From positions 681,873 through 745,872 of the forward strand of contig NZ_JACOON010000001.1 in NCBI RefSeq assembly GCF_014287795.1: a stretch of DNA of 64,000 nucleotides, given 5' to 3'. This DNA comes from Christensenella tenuis. GTDB taxonomy: Bacteria; Bacillota; Clostridia; Christensenellales; Christensenellaceae. The translations under genes and the position numbers were made by a program. Below the pieces are notes generated by a model. The model did no database searches. It was not told where the DNA came from and saw only the letters and a list, made by a program, of their open reading frames with translations. Below are positions 49,846 through 58,387 of this stretch, one piece after another; within the stretch, counting starts at the first letter, position 1, and every line of letters starts with the position of its first letter.

Positions 49846-50792
49846 TCTGCCTCTCCTTCCTGCCTTTCAATTTTTCCATGTGGAAGCAATGCATGAACGC
49901 CGCGTATGCCGTTTACAATCTGTGTTATGTTAAGATCCGCAAGCAAACTTGCCATCGTAAGAGCTTCCCGTTTGTGGAATCCATATTTCTTTTCCATAAA
50001 GCGAACCATATGGCAGAGCGCCATGTAGGCCGCATCCGTCAGATTCCTATCATATCCGAACGTCACCCAGCCGGCAGGCGTATCCGCAACTAAAAATTCC
50101 GTTTCCTCCCGGAGCAGTTCAAATGTAAGTTTTACTTTATCGTAAGGGCATTCAATGGCCGTACATCCAAGTTCTCCATTTCCCTGTGCGGCATGCCCGT
50201 CACCCACGGAAAAAAGAGCGCCTTCATGGAAAACAGGAAAATAGATCGTACTTCCTTCCGTAAGTTCTTTGCAGTCCATGTTGCCGCCATGTTCACCGGG
50301 AATATACGTAGTAACCGCTTCGTTTCCCTCCGGCGCCACCGCATAAATTCCCATAAACGGCCAAAGCGCGACTTTGTGGCCTTCATTACTCGTACAGGTT
50401 CTGTTCATGTGGTCGATTTCCCAAATAAGAAAGTACTCCCCTTCTTCACAGCCGATACGTTTTAAATGGTCCGGGTCGCCCCTTCCTACCCGACTCCATC
50501 CCCAATTACCCGGCACCAACTCATCCACATGGACGGCGAGCGTCATGCCTGGCTCCGCGCCACGCACATACACTGGCCCCGTAAGCGCCTGTCCACAGTC
50601 CGTTTCACGCATATGCGGGAAAAATATACCGCTGTCTGTTCTCGGTTCCGTACATCTTCCGGTTCTCCAGTCCGCTTCAAGCGTACCAAACTCGATGCTG
50701 TCGCCGGAATCGACCGTAATCACGGCCGGAAGCTCCGGCGATAATATACCGTGTAAGCTCTCCCGGACAGGGTTTAATTGAAAGGTAGCCAT
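49833..50792 (-). CDS. Acetamidase/formamidase family protein
   Basis: A 319-residue beta-rich metal-dependent amidase of the FmdA/AmdA family. Segments such as GPVYVRGAEPGMTLAVHVDEL, PGEHGGNMDCKELTEGSTIYFPV and FSVGDGHAAQGNGELGCTAIE are typical, with His and Asp candidates for zinc binding in GEHGGNMD and GDGHAAQGNGE. It would hydrolyse a small amide or related compound; the substrate is unknown. It starts 15 bp after the KDG kinase stop and overlaps gnd, which is an unusual operon partner set. Confidence 0.9.
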   Translation of the reverse strand: MATFQLNPVRESLHGILSPELPAVITVDSGDSIEFGTLEADWRTGRCTEPRTDSGIFFPHMRETDCGQALTGPVYVRGAEPGMTLAVHVDELVPGNWGWSRVGRGDPDHLKRIGCEEGEYFLIWEIDHMNRTCTSNEGHKVALWPFMGIYAVAPEGNEAVTTYIPGEHGGNMDCKELTEGSTIYFPVFHEGALFSVGDGHAAQGNGELGCTAIECPYDKVKLTFELLREETEFLVADTPAGWVTFGYDRNLTDAAYMALCHMVRFMEKKYGFHKREALTMASLLADLNITQIVNGIRGVHALLPHGKIERQEGEAEWHK

Positions 50793-50807
50793 AACTTTAT
50801 CCTCCCC

Positions 50808-51749
50808 TCATAAAAAACGTGCAAAAAAGGCGTTTAACCGCTCTCTTCTGGGCAGGCCTTCGTTGTCCCCGGCCACCATCACCTGCATTGCGCCGATTGC
50901 GTTCCCCCGGCGTACTGATTCCAAAAAATGCAATCCTTCGAGTCGTCCGCTTAAGACTCCTGCCGCGAAGCCGTCTCCCGCACCTACAGTGTCTACCACC
51001 TTTTCCACAGGATATCCCGGTACCATATGCCGTTCTTTTCCCTTGCAGGCATACGCGCCTCCGCTTCCCATTTTGATGATAACGGTACGCACGCCGCTTT
51101 CCTGGTAAAAATCCGCAATTCCATCCGGATCGCTCCTGCCGGTTAATATACGGCCTTCCTCAAGTCCGGGAAGCACCATATTTGCATGGGAAGCAAGATC
51201 ATTGAGCGTTCGTACCATCACATCGTTGTTATGCCATAGTTGCGGCCGAATATTCGGATCAAATGAAATATAGACGCCCTCCAGTTTCGCCTTTTGTATA
51301 AGCCTGTAGGCTGCCGCACACGCGCTTTCGGAAATCGCCGGGAGGATTCCCGTCATATGCACGATGCGTACGTCCTTGAAATCAACGTGCTCTACATCTG
51401 CCGGCGTAAGATAAGCCGCTGCGCTGTTTTTTCGATAATATTCCTGCACGGGTTCTCCTGAACTAACCCGGCTTTTCATCACAAGACCGCTCTGATGTTC
51501 CTTGTCAAACGTAATAAAATCGCACCCCAGCCCTTCACGCTCAAGTGCACGATAAATATATTTTCCAAACGGATCAATCCCAAGTTTTGTGATATAAGTG
51601 ACCTCGTGCCCAAGCCGGCGAAGCCCAATGCCGACGTTCACTTCCGCACCTGCAAGCGACCGTGTGAAATGCGACACATCTTCGAGTGCGCCTTCCTCGT
51701 CGGCATGGAATAAAGCCATTGGTTCTCCCATTAAAATTACGTCCGCCAC
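50808..51749 (-). CDS. kdgK: PfkB-family sugar kinase, probably 2-keto-3-deoxygluconate kinase
   Basis: A 313-residue ribokinase-type kinase. The N-terminal GEPMALFHADEEG and SLAGAEVNVGIGLRRLG match KDG kinases; the catalytic DTVGAGDGFAAGVLSG carries the base Asp and anion hole. The start is GTG at 51749 with a strong AAGGAGGG 7 bases upstream. It heads the operon with the acetamidase-like gene and gnd. Fructokinase or another ketose kinase cannot be excluded. Confidence 0.85.
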   Translation of the reverse strand: MADVILMGEPMALFHADEEGALEDVSHFTRSLAGAEVNVGIGLRRLGHEVTYITKLGIDPFGKYIYRALEREGLGCDFITFDKEHQSGLVMKSRVSSGEPVQEYYRKNSAAAYLTPADVEHVDFKDVRIVHMTGILPAISESACAAAYRLIQKAKLEGVYISFDPNIRPQLWHNNDVMVRTLNDLASHANMVLPGLEEGRILTGRSDPDGIADFYQESGVRTVIIKMGSGGAYACKGKERHMVPGYPVEKVVDTVGAGDGFAAGVLSGRLEGLHFLESVRRGNAIGAMQVMVAGDNEGLPRRERLNAFFARFL

Positions 51750-51833
51750 TTTGGTTCCCTCCTTCTGGAAATCAGTGTTTAGCTCTTATTGTCCCGTCTT
51801 TATCATGTCCTAATTTATCCTGCGGATACAGAC

Positions 51834-51862
51834 AAAAAACCGGCGCATACAGCGCCGGTTTT
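51834..51862 (-). terminator. Terminator after the ACT-domain gene
   Basis: Perfect 11-bp stem (AAAACCGGCGC and complement), 5-base loop, T-run on the minus strand. Confidence 0.92.
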
Positions 51863-51867
51863 CCCTT

Positions 51868-52299
51868 TCACAATTCATTTAAAGCATCCTGGCAAATCGG
51901 GGTAATTCCATGTTTTGTTAGTACCTCAATCGCCTTCTCGTTATCTTCTACCCGGAAAATCATGTAGGCAGTTTCTTTTTTCCTCGTAATAAACGCATAT
52001 GTGTATTCAAGATTCACGCCATTCTCGCCGAGAATCGTAAGGAGCTTCGTCAGCCCGCCCGGTTCGTCCGGGATTTCAACCGCAAGCACAGGCGTAATCG
52101 AGCAGATATATCCCGCATCCTTCAAAACGCACGCCGTCTTATAGGTATCGTCTACAATTACACGCAGGATCCCAAAATCTTTAGTGTCCGCGACGGACAT
52201 TGCCCTCATATCAATATGATTCTCGTTCAATACCTTTACAAACTCGGCAAGTTGATTCGGTTTGTTTTCCAAAAAAACGGAAATCTGTTTGACTGTCAT
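51868..52299 (-). CDS. Tandem ACT-domain protein
   Basis: A 143-residue cytoplasmic protein made of two ACT domains: first VKQISVFLENKPNQLAEF, second EIPDEPGGLTKLLTILGENG with the usual (D/N)xPGxL turn. ACT domains bind amino acids or related ligands and regulate a partner. It starts 17 bp after the phenylacetate-CoA ligase gene, a pairing widespread in anaerobes, so it likely senses the substrate or product of that ligase. Confidence 0.9.
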   Translation of the reverse strand: MTVKQISVFLENKPNQLAEFVKVLNENHIDMRAMSVADTKDFGILRVIVDDTYKTACVLKDAGYICSITPVLAVEIPDEPGGLTKLLTILGENGVNLEYTYAFITRKKETAYMIFRVEDNEKAIEVLTKHGITPICQDALNEL

Positions 52300-52316
52300 A
52301 GTAAGGCCCTCCCTCT

Positions 52317-53618
52317 TTAGTAGAGATTGCGTTTATCAATCACGCGTACTGCTTTGCCCTCGCTGCGCGCGATGGACTTCGGCGCGACAAGCTGCACCTT
52401 TGCATAAATTCCCAACATTGCCTTAAGCGCCGCAATCAGTTCTTCCTCCCGCTTTGCAATTTGCCCCAGCGAGTCGGAGAACATCTCCGGTGTCATTTCC
52501 ACCTGCACTTCCAGCTTATCGCTGTTGTGCTCCCGGCTGACCGTAATCTGGTAATTGGCCGGATAGCCTTTATTGAGAAGCACCGTCTCAATCTGCGACG
52601 GGAACACGTTCACGCCCTTCACGATCAACATATCGTCGCTGCGTCCCATGGGCTTTGTCATCTTCACATGCGTTCTGCCGCATGGGCATTCTTCATGGCT
52701 TAAGACACAAATATCACGCGTACGGTACCGAAGAAGCGGAAATGCCTCTTTTGTAATGCTTGTAAATACCAGCTCGCCTTTTTCCCCGTCCGGGAGAACT
52801 TCGCCTGTCTGCGGATCGATGATCTCCGCAATAAAGTGATCTTCATTGATATGCATGCCTGTCTGCGCGCTGCACTCGAAGGACACACCGGGCCCCGAAA
52901 TCTCCGTAAGGCCATAAATGTCATACGCCTTGATACCAAGTTTATTTTGAATGTCCTGCCTCATTTCCTCGCTCCATGCTTCCGCGCCGAAAATGCCTGC
53001 TTTCAGTTTGATTTGCTCCTGCAATCCCCGCTCGCAAATCGTTTCGGCAAGATAGGCTGCATAGGAGGGCGTGCAGCATAAGATCGTGGAACCTAAGTCT
53101 ATCATAAACTGGATCTGCCGATCCGTATTTCCCGAAGACATCGGAAGCGTAAGCGAGCCAACCTTGTGCGAGCCGCCGTTCAGTCCAGGGCCGCCTGTGA
53201 ATAGCCCGTACCCGTAGCTGACATGTACGACGTCATCCTTTGTTCCTCCTGCCGCCATGATTGCCCGGGCGCAGCAATCGTCCCACAGGTCGATATCATG
53301 CTGCGTGTAAAACGCCACCACGCGCCGCCCTGTCGTTCCGCTTGTGGATTGGATACGCACCGCCTCGGAAAGCGGTACAGCCAAAAGGCCATAGGGATAT
53401 GCATCCCGAAGGTCGTCCTTGGTAATAAAAGGCAGCTTATGCAAATCATCTGCCGATTTTATATCCGCAGGAGTTACGCCCTTTTCTTCCATCATATTTC
53501 TATAATATGGCACATTGTCATATACATGCTTCACCGTATGTACCAGACGTTCATCCTGCCACGCACGAATTTGCTCGCGCGAGGCGCATTCGATTTCCGG
53601 TTGATAATAATGCTCCAT
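52317..53618 (-). CDS. paaK: Phenylacetate-CoA ligase family protein
   Basis: A 433-residue AMP-forming ligase activating phenylacetate, or an indole- or aryl-acetate, to its CoA thioester. The adenylate loop is QSTSGTTGRRVV (near residue 91), YGLTEISGPGVSFEC follows, and the C-terminal domain carries GRSDDMLIVKGVNVFPSQIE. Four cysteines near the hinge (CVLSHEECPCGRTH) are typical of PaaK relatives. It would let the cell use or produce aryl acids in amino-acid fermentation. It is the first gene of a two-gene operon with the ACT protein. Confidence 0.93.
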   Translation of the reverse strand: MEHYYQPEIECASREQIRAWQDERLVHTVKHVYDNVPYYRNMMEEKGVTPADIKSADDLHKLPFITKDDLRDAYPYGLLAVPLSEAVRIQSTSGTTGRRVVAFYTQHDIDLWDDCCARAIMAAGGTKDDVVHVSYGYGLFTGGPGLNGGSHKVGSLTLPMSSGNTDRQIQFMIDLGSTILCCTPSYAAYLAETICERGLQEQIKLKAGIFGAEAWSEEMRQDIQNKLGIKAYDIYGLTEISGPGVSFECSAQTGMHINEDHFIAEIIDPQTGEVLPDGEKGELVFTSITKEAFPLLRYRTRDICVLSHEECPCGRTHVKMTKPMGRSDDMLIVKGVNVFPSQIETVLLNKGYPANYQITVSREHNSDKLEVQVEMTPEMFSDSLGQIAKREEELIAALKAMLGIYAKVQLVAPKSIARSEGKAVRVIDKRNLY

Positions 53619-53715
53619 TCCCCTTTATCAGTCCTTTCTTGTTTTCTTACTCTTCTATGATACCATTTCAATGTTTTCCCGCAAAGACATTTTTTCTTTC
53701 AAACGTTGCATTTTT

Positions 53716-55164
53716 CTACCTTGCCTTCCACGTTGCCGGCACAAGAAGCATCAGCATGGGAAAAATTTCCAAACGTCCAATCAGCATATCTGCCGAAAGC
53801 ACCAGTTTGCTGAATCCGGAAAACGCAGAATAATTTCCCATCGGTCCCACAAGGTCAAGACCCGGGCCAATATTGTTCATGCAGGAAACCACTGACGTAA
53901 CCGTCGTTTCCAGGGAAAAATTATTGATTGAAATCAGCAGTACGGAAATTAAAGCGATAAGAATATACGCAGTCAGGTAGCTATACACCCCGCGCACGGT
54001 GTCTTCCTCTACGGTCCGGTCATTCATTTTGATCAGCGCGACAGACCGGGGCCTCAAAAGCTTGCGGACGTCGCGCACAAAAGACTTTCCAAGCAGCACA
54101 ACCCGCGCGGTTTTAACGCCTCCGCCCGTCGAACCGGCGCAAGCCCCGAGCACCATAAGAATTACAAGGATCGTCCGCGAAAGCTGTGGCCACGTGTTGA
54201 AGTCCACGGTGGCAAATCCGGTAGTTGTCATGATGGATGCAACCTGGAAGGCTGCATGATGGAAACTTTCCCCAATATTTGCAAACATGGGCAGCACATT
54301 GAACGTAATCAGGAGAATTGACCCGAGAAGCAGGCCAATATATACCCATAACTCTTCATTGCGCAATATCTTATAGTATTCACGCATAATAAGCAGAAAG
54401 AAAATATTGAAATTAACCCCAAACAGGATCATGAATACGGTGACAACCGACTGCAGATAAGGACTGAAGCTCGCCATGCTGTCGTTCAGCACACCAAAGC
54501 CGCCGGTGCCCGCGGTTCCGAACGCGGTGGTCACGCTTTCAAAAAGCGGCATTCCCCCGGCAAGCAGCAATATAATTTGCAAGAGCGTCATACCCACGTA
54601 AATTGCATATAGTATTTTAGCTGAATTATGCATGCGCGGTACGAGCTTATCTACCTGCGGGCCCGGGCTTTCCGCACGTAATATATGCATTGTATTTCCG
54701 GAATTTTTCGCAAGCGGCATAATCGCGAGCACGAACACCAGCACGCCCATACCACCCAGCCAATGGGTAAAACTGCGCCAATACAAAAGACTCATTGGCA
54801 TCGCCTCCACATTGGTCAGTATGCTCGCGCCCGTTGTCGTAAACCCGGAAACCGTTTCAAACAGGCTGTCTATAAAACTGGGGATCGCGCCGCTGACCCA
54901 AAACGGCAGCGCACCGAAAATGGATACCACAAACCACGCGAGCGCGACAATAATGAAGCCCTCGCGGGCGTAAAAAACTTTCTTTCTCGGTTTTTTCAGT
55001 AAGGTCAGTAAGCTGGCGCCAAGCAGTGCCGCGATGGCTGCGAGAAAGCCAAAAGCAGCCATATCTTCGCGCTGCGCAAATGCAATGATGAGCGGCGGAA
55101 CCAGCAATACCGCCTCGACGCGCATAATGAGGCACAATACATACAGGACCATGCGGCGGTTCAT
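53716..55164 (-). CDS. trkH: Potassium uptake membrane subunit TrkH/KtrB
   Basis: A 482-residue K+ transporter with four pore-loop repeats; selectivity segments include SGFTTTGASIL, FGTAGTGGFG, MTTTGFATVD and a final VVSCMNNIGPGLD. The intramembrane loop GACAGSTGGGVKTARV is diagnostic. AAGGAGGGG precedes the ATG, which overlaps the trkA stop by 4 bases (ATGA). Import of potassium is gated by the TrkA ring. Confidence 0.95.
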   Translation of the reverse strand: MNRRMVLYVLCLIMRVEAVLLVPPLIIAFAQREDMAAFGFLAAIAALLGASLLTLLKKPRKKVFYAREGFIIVALAWFVVSIFGALPFWVSGAIPSFIDSLFETVSGFTTTGASILTNVEAMPMSLLYWRSFTHWLGGMGVLVFVLAIMPLAKNSGNTMHILRAESPGPQVDKLVPRMHNSAKILYAIYVGMTLLQIILLLAGGMPLFESVTTAFGTAGTGGFGVLNDSMASFSPYLQSVVTVFMILFGVNFNIFFLLIMREYYKILRNEELWVYIGLLLGSILLITFNVLPMFANIGESFHHAAFQVASIMTTTGFATVDFNTWPQLSRTILVILMVLGACAGSTGGGVKTARVVLLGKSFVRDVRKLLRPRSVALIKMNDRTVEEDTVRGVYSYLTAYILIALISVLLISINNFSLETTVTSVVSCMNNIGPGLDLVGPMGNYSAFSGFSKLVLSADMLIGRLEIFPMLMLLVPATWKAR

Positions 55165-56558
55165 TCGTGCCCCTCCTTGAAACGAAAGCGGTCTTCCTGC
55201 TCGTCAAAAATGTCATTCAGGTCGTGGACAATTTTTTCTGCCGTCGTTACCACAATCACGGTATCGCCTAATTGTATGGAATCAGCGCCGCTTGGAATAA
55301 TGATCTCTCCCTGCCGGCTGATACAGGCAATCAAAATATCGTTTTTCAAGCGAAGTTTGGTAAGCGTCGTGCCGAGATGCCACGTGCTTTCATTTGCCTT
55401 AAATTCAAGCGCCTCCATACGTCCGCCTACAATCCGGTGGAGCGTAATGATGGAATCCTCCGTTGTATTATGCATCGCGCGCACATACCGTACAATCTCA
55501 TGGGAGCATAGTTCCTTGGGGCTGACAACACACTCAATTCCCCGGTCGCGGAATACTTCATGATATTCTGTCCGGTTGATTTTCGTAATGACTTTAGATA
55601 CGCCTGCAAAATCGGCATACATCGAAATGATAAGGTTTTCCTCGTCAATGTTTGTAAGTGTAACGACTGCATCCGTATCGCCGATCCCTTCGGAATCGAG
55701 GACGCCCCGTTCCGACCCGTCCGCTTCAATAATCGTCGCACGGGGTAAGGCCTCCGCAAGAAGCAGGCAGCGCTCAGGGTCAATTTCAATCATTTTCACA
55801 TTTACCCCGGATGCGATCAGGTCCTCTGCAAGATAATAGGCAATATTTCCGCCGCCCACAATCATCACATTCCTGATTTTTCGCCGTTCCAGGCCAAGAT
55901 TATGGATCAGTTTCGCAAGATCTTTCGATGAAGCTGTTACATATAATTTATCGTGTTTATGCAGTTTGAAATTCCCGTCGGGAATGAGTACGTTGTCGCC
56001 GCGCTCTACGGCGCAAACAAGCACTTTGACCCGCGCTGTTTTATAAAGCTCGGCAAGTTTTTTACCGGTTAATTTGCTTTCTCCGCGCACTTCAATTTCA
56101 ACGATTTCTACACGTCCTTTTGCAAATGAGTCACGCTGCAGAAAAGACGGGAACTGAAGCAGCCTAAAAATTTCGCTTGCCGCAGCAAGCTCTGGATTTA
56201 CCATCATGCTCAGGCCGAGCTCGTCCTTCAGGAAATAGAGCTGATGGGCATATTCTGGATTGCGCACACGCGCTATCGTATGCGGGCATCCAAGTTTGCG
56301 GGCAATAATACAGCATAGGAGATTAATTTCATCTGCGGAGGTCGCGGCAATCAGGAGGTCGCTGTGTTCCACATCAGCCAATTCCTGCACTTTCAGCGTC
56401 GCTCCATTGCCATGTACTACCATAACGTCCAGCGCTTCCACGGCATCCCGCAGGACTGCTTTGTTGCTGTCGATTACGACAATATCGTGACCTTCTTTTG
56501 CCAACTGCTCTGTCAGCGCAGAACCAACCTTTCCGTCGCCGACGATCGCAATTCTCAT
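55161..56558 (-). CDS. trkA: Potassium uptake regulator TrkA
   Basis: A 465-residue peripheral protein with two RCK units: Rossmann domains MRIAIVGDGKVGSAL (residue 1) and KIRNVMIVGGGNIAYYLAEDL (near 229), each followed by a TrkA-C ligand domain. It binds NAD(H)/ATP and controls TrkH. I use the ATG at 56558 because GGAG lies 9 bases upstream; an ATG 15 bases earlier has no site. The gene overlaps trkH by 4 bases. Confidence 0.95.
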   Translation of the reverse strand: MRIAIVGDGKVGSALTEQLAKEGHDIVVIDSNKAVLRDAVEALDVMVVHGNGATLKVQELADVEHSDLLIAATSADEINLLCCIIARKLGCPHTIARVRNPEYAHQLYFLKDELGLSMMVNPELAAASEIFRLLQFPSFLQRDSFAKGRVEIVEIEVRGESKLTGKKLAELYKTARVKVLVCAVERGDNVLIPDGNFKLHKHDKLYVTASSKDLAKLIHNLGLERRKIRNVMIVGGGNIAYYLAEDLIASGVNVKMIEIDPERCLLLAEALPRATIIEADGSERGVLDSEGIGDTDAVVTLTNIDEENLIISMYADFAGVSKVITKINRTEYHEVFRDRGIECVVSPKELCSHEIVRYVRAMHNTTEDSIITLHRIVGGRMEALEFKANESTWHLGTTLTKLRLKNDILIACISRQGEIIIPSGADSIQLGDTVIVVTTAEKIVHDLNDIFDEQEDRFRFKEGHE

Positions 56559-57040
56559 GATGTGGATCTCCATTCAAACTTATATTGTTTCTGGGGAAGG
56601 GTTGACGGTCAACTGTATTCACACCGCTAATCCAGCACATCTGATTCTATCACAAACCTTATCTGCGGGCAATACTGATTTCCGCTTTATCCGGTATGTT
56701 TTCGGTCTTTGCCGCTTCACCTATGCCGACGGCGGCAATGGCGGCGCAAAAAGATATCATATCCCGGCCCTGTTGCCAAGCTTAAACATAGGAACGTGCA
56801 GAAATATCCTATCCGCAAAAATTTTCCATAAATGGGATGTCTTCGCCAAATCTTTTCTATCATCTATCAGTACGCATCCCCGCCATGGAATCCGCTCTCT
56901 CCGCCGGGCGCGCAAAAATTATTCCGGGGAAAACGGCAATATCCATCCCGCGTCTGCCATAATGCCGTTTGCGCGAACGCACATTGGATCTGCTGACGCC
57001 CCCTCTCTTCCTAGCTTTTTATAAGCCGGACAGCATCAAT
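56559..57040. other. 482-bp gap upstream of trkA, no assigned gene
   Basis: A perfect 13-bp palindrome GTTGACGGTCAAC (56601-56613) lies 43 bases before trkA and may be an operator; TTGACC on the minus strand within it could be a -35 but no good -10 is found. A 155-codon plus-strand frame (56557-57024) is open, without a ribosome site or recognisable domain. The minus strand shows broken frames. The stretch may be decayed coding DNA. Confidence 0.4.
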
Positions 57041-58237
57041 TCATCCGTTCTGGCTGAGCATCTCCATGGCGGCCTGAAGCTGGGCATCCTCCTCCGGGGA
57101 AAGTGGAGCATCGGGATCACGGAGCGGGTCCATTTCCACAGTAATGTCAGGCTCAAGGCCATGTCCCTGGATAGGATACCCATTTTTCGTAAAATAGGCC
57201 GTTGTCGTAAGCCTGACCACACTTCCATCCCCCACTGGGAACGTTTCCTGGACAATCCCTTTTCCAAAAGTTTTGGTTCCCACCAACAGGGCCCTTTCAT
57301 AGTCGCGCATTGCGCTTGAAAAAACTTCTGCCGCACTCGCAGAATTTTCGTCTACGAGTATTACCGCCGGCAGATTCACTTCATGCCCGTCTTTCCCTTC
57401 ATAAACACTCTGCTTTACTCCGTTTTTGTCTGCCGTATAAACAAGCAACCCATCCGGCAGAAGATAATCCAGCATATCAACGGCACTGTTGAGACTTCCT
57501 CCCAGATTGCCGCGCAAATCGTATACAATCTGTTCAGCGCCTTGTCCAAGCAGGTCATCCACAGCCTGCTTAAACTGCTCCGCCGTTTCTGTTTGAAAGG
57601 AAGTTACCTGTATATATCCTGTTTGCTCTTCAAGCATTTGGTGGAAGACCGTTTGGGTAACGATTGGCTCGCGGACAATTTCGAAATCATATTCATGATT
57701 CTCCGAAGGCCGCCATACTTTCAGAGAAAGAACGCTTCCTTCCGGTCCGATTCCATACGTTTCAATCAGGTCTCCCAGTTCCATTTGCGTAACGTCATTT
57801 CCATCCATCTCAAGGAAAACGTCCCCTTCCTGCACTCCTGCTTTCTCCGCCGGTCCGTTGGGTTCTACGCTTACGACCGACGTTTCGAGCGTATCCGGAT
57901 CCTGCGTTACCGTCGCACCCATCCCGCAATAATTTCCATTCATTTTACGTTGATAGGCTGCATATTCGTTTGCATCCATATAGTAGGAATACTGGTCTCC
58001 AAGACCGCCGATCATTCCCTGGTAAATATAATATTCTTCGTTTTCCGCATCTTCTTCAAAATAAAAATGTTCGTCAATTAGGGCCTGTATCTTTTCCATC
58101 TTGCCGAAAACAGGATATAAATTGAGGTTGCTTCCGGTTGCTTTTGGTGCGCTTCCTGATAATGTTATGATCATAAAGAGGGCTGCAAGAAATACGGTTC
58201 CGCCGGCAAAACCCTTCCAATATCCTTTTCGTTCCAT
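57041..58237 (-). CDS. ctpA: S41-family C-terminal processing peptidase
   Basis: A 398-residue membrane-anchored serine protease facing outside. One N-terminal helix (about residues 8-27) is followed by a PDZ domain (GMGATVTQDPDTLETSVV, GVQEGDVFLEMDG) and the S41 core, where VDENSASAAEVF holds the nucleophile Ser and GTKTFGKGIVQE the catalytic Lys. It probably trims or degrades secreted proteins. AGGAGGCG precedes the ATG. No partner gene is adjacent; the C-terminus lacks a peptidoglycan-binding domain. Confidence 0.93.
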   Translation of the reverse strand: MERKGYWKGFAGGTVFLAALFMIITLSGSAPKATGSNLNLYPVFGKMEKIQALIDEHFYFEEDAENEEYYIYQGMIGGLGDQYSYYMDANEYAAYQRKMNGNYCGMGATVTQDPDTLETSVVSVEPNGPAEKAGVQEGDVFLEMDGNDVTQMELGDLIETYGIGPEGSVLSLKVWRPSENHEYDFEIVREPIVTQTVFHQMLEEQTGYIQVTSFQTETAEQFKQAVDDLLGQGAEQIVYDLRGNLGGSLNSAVDMLDYLLPDGLLVYTADKNGVKQSVYEGKDGHEVNLPAVILVDENSASAAEVFSSAMRDYERALLVGTKTFGKGIVQETFPVGDGSVVRLTTTAYFTKNGYPIQGHGLEPDITVEMDPLRDPDAPLSPEEDAQLQAAMEMLSQNG

Positions 58238-58387
58238 ACACGCCTCCTGCCGATGTTTTGCGATGATTCTATTTTACTACCAGCAGCTACGGATTTCTAC
58301 GCACAGATCCATATTTTCATTTTTTTCAATTCCTGCCTTCCTAAAATCCGGGAATTTCGCTCCGCGTCTTTACCAGAAATATCACAT

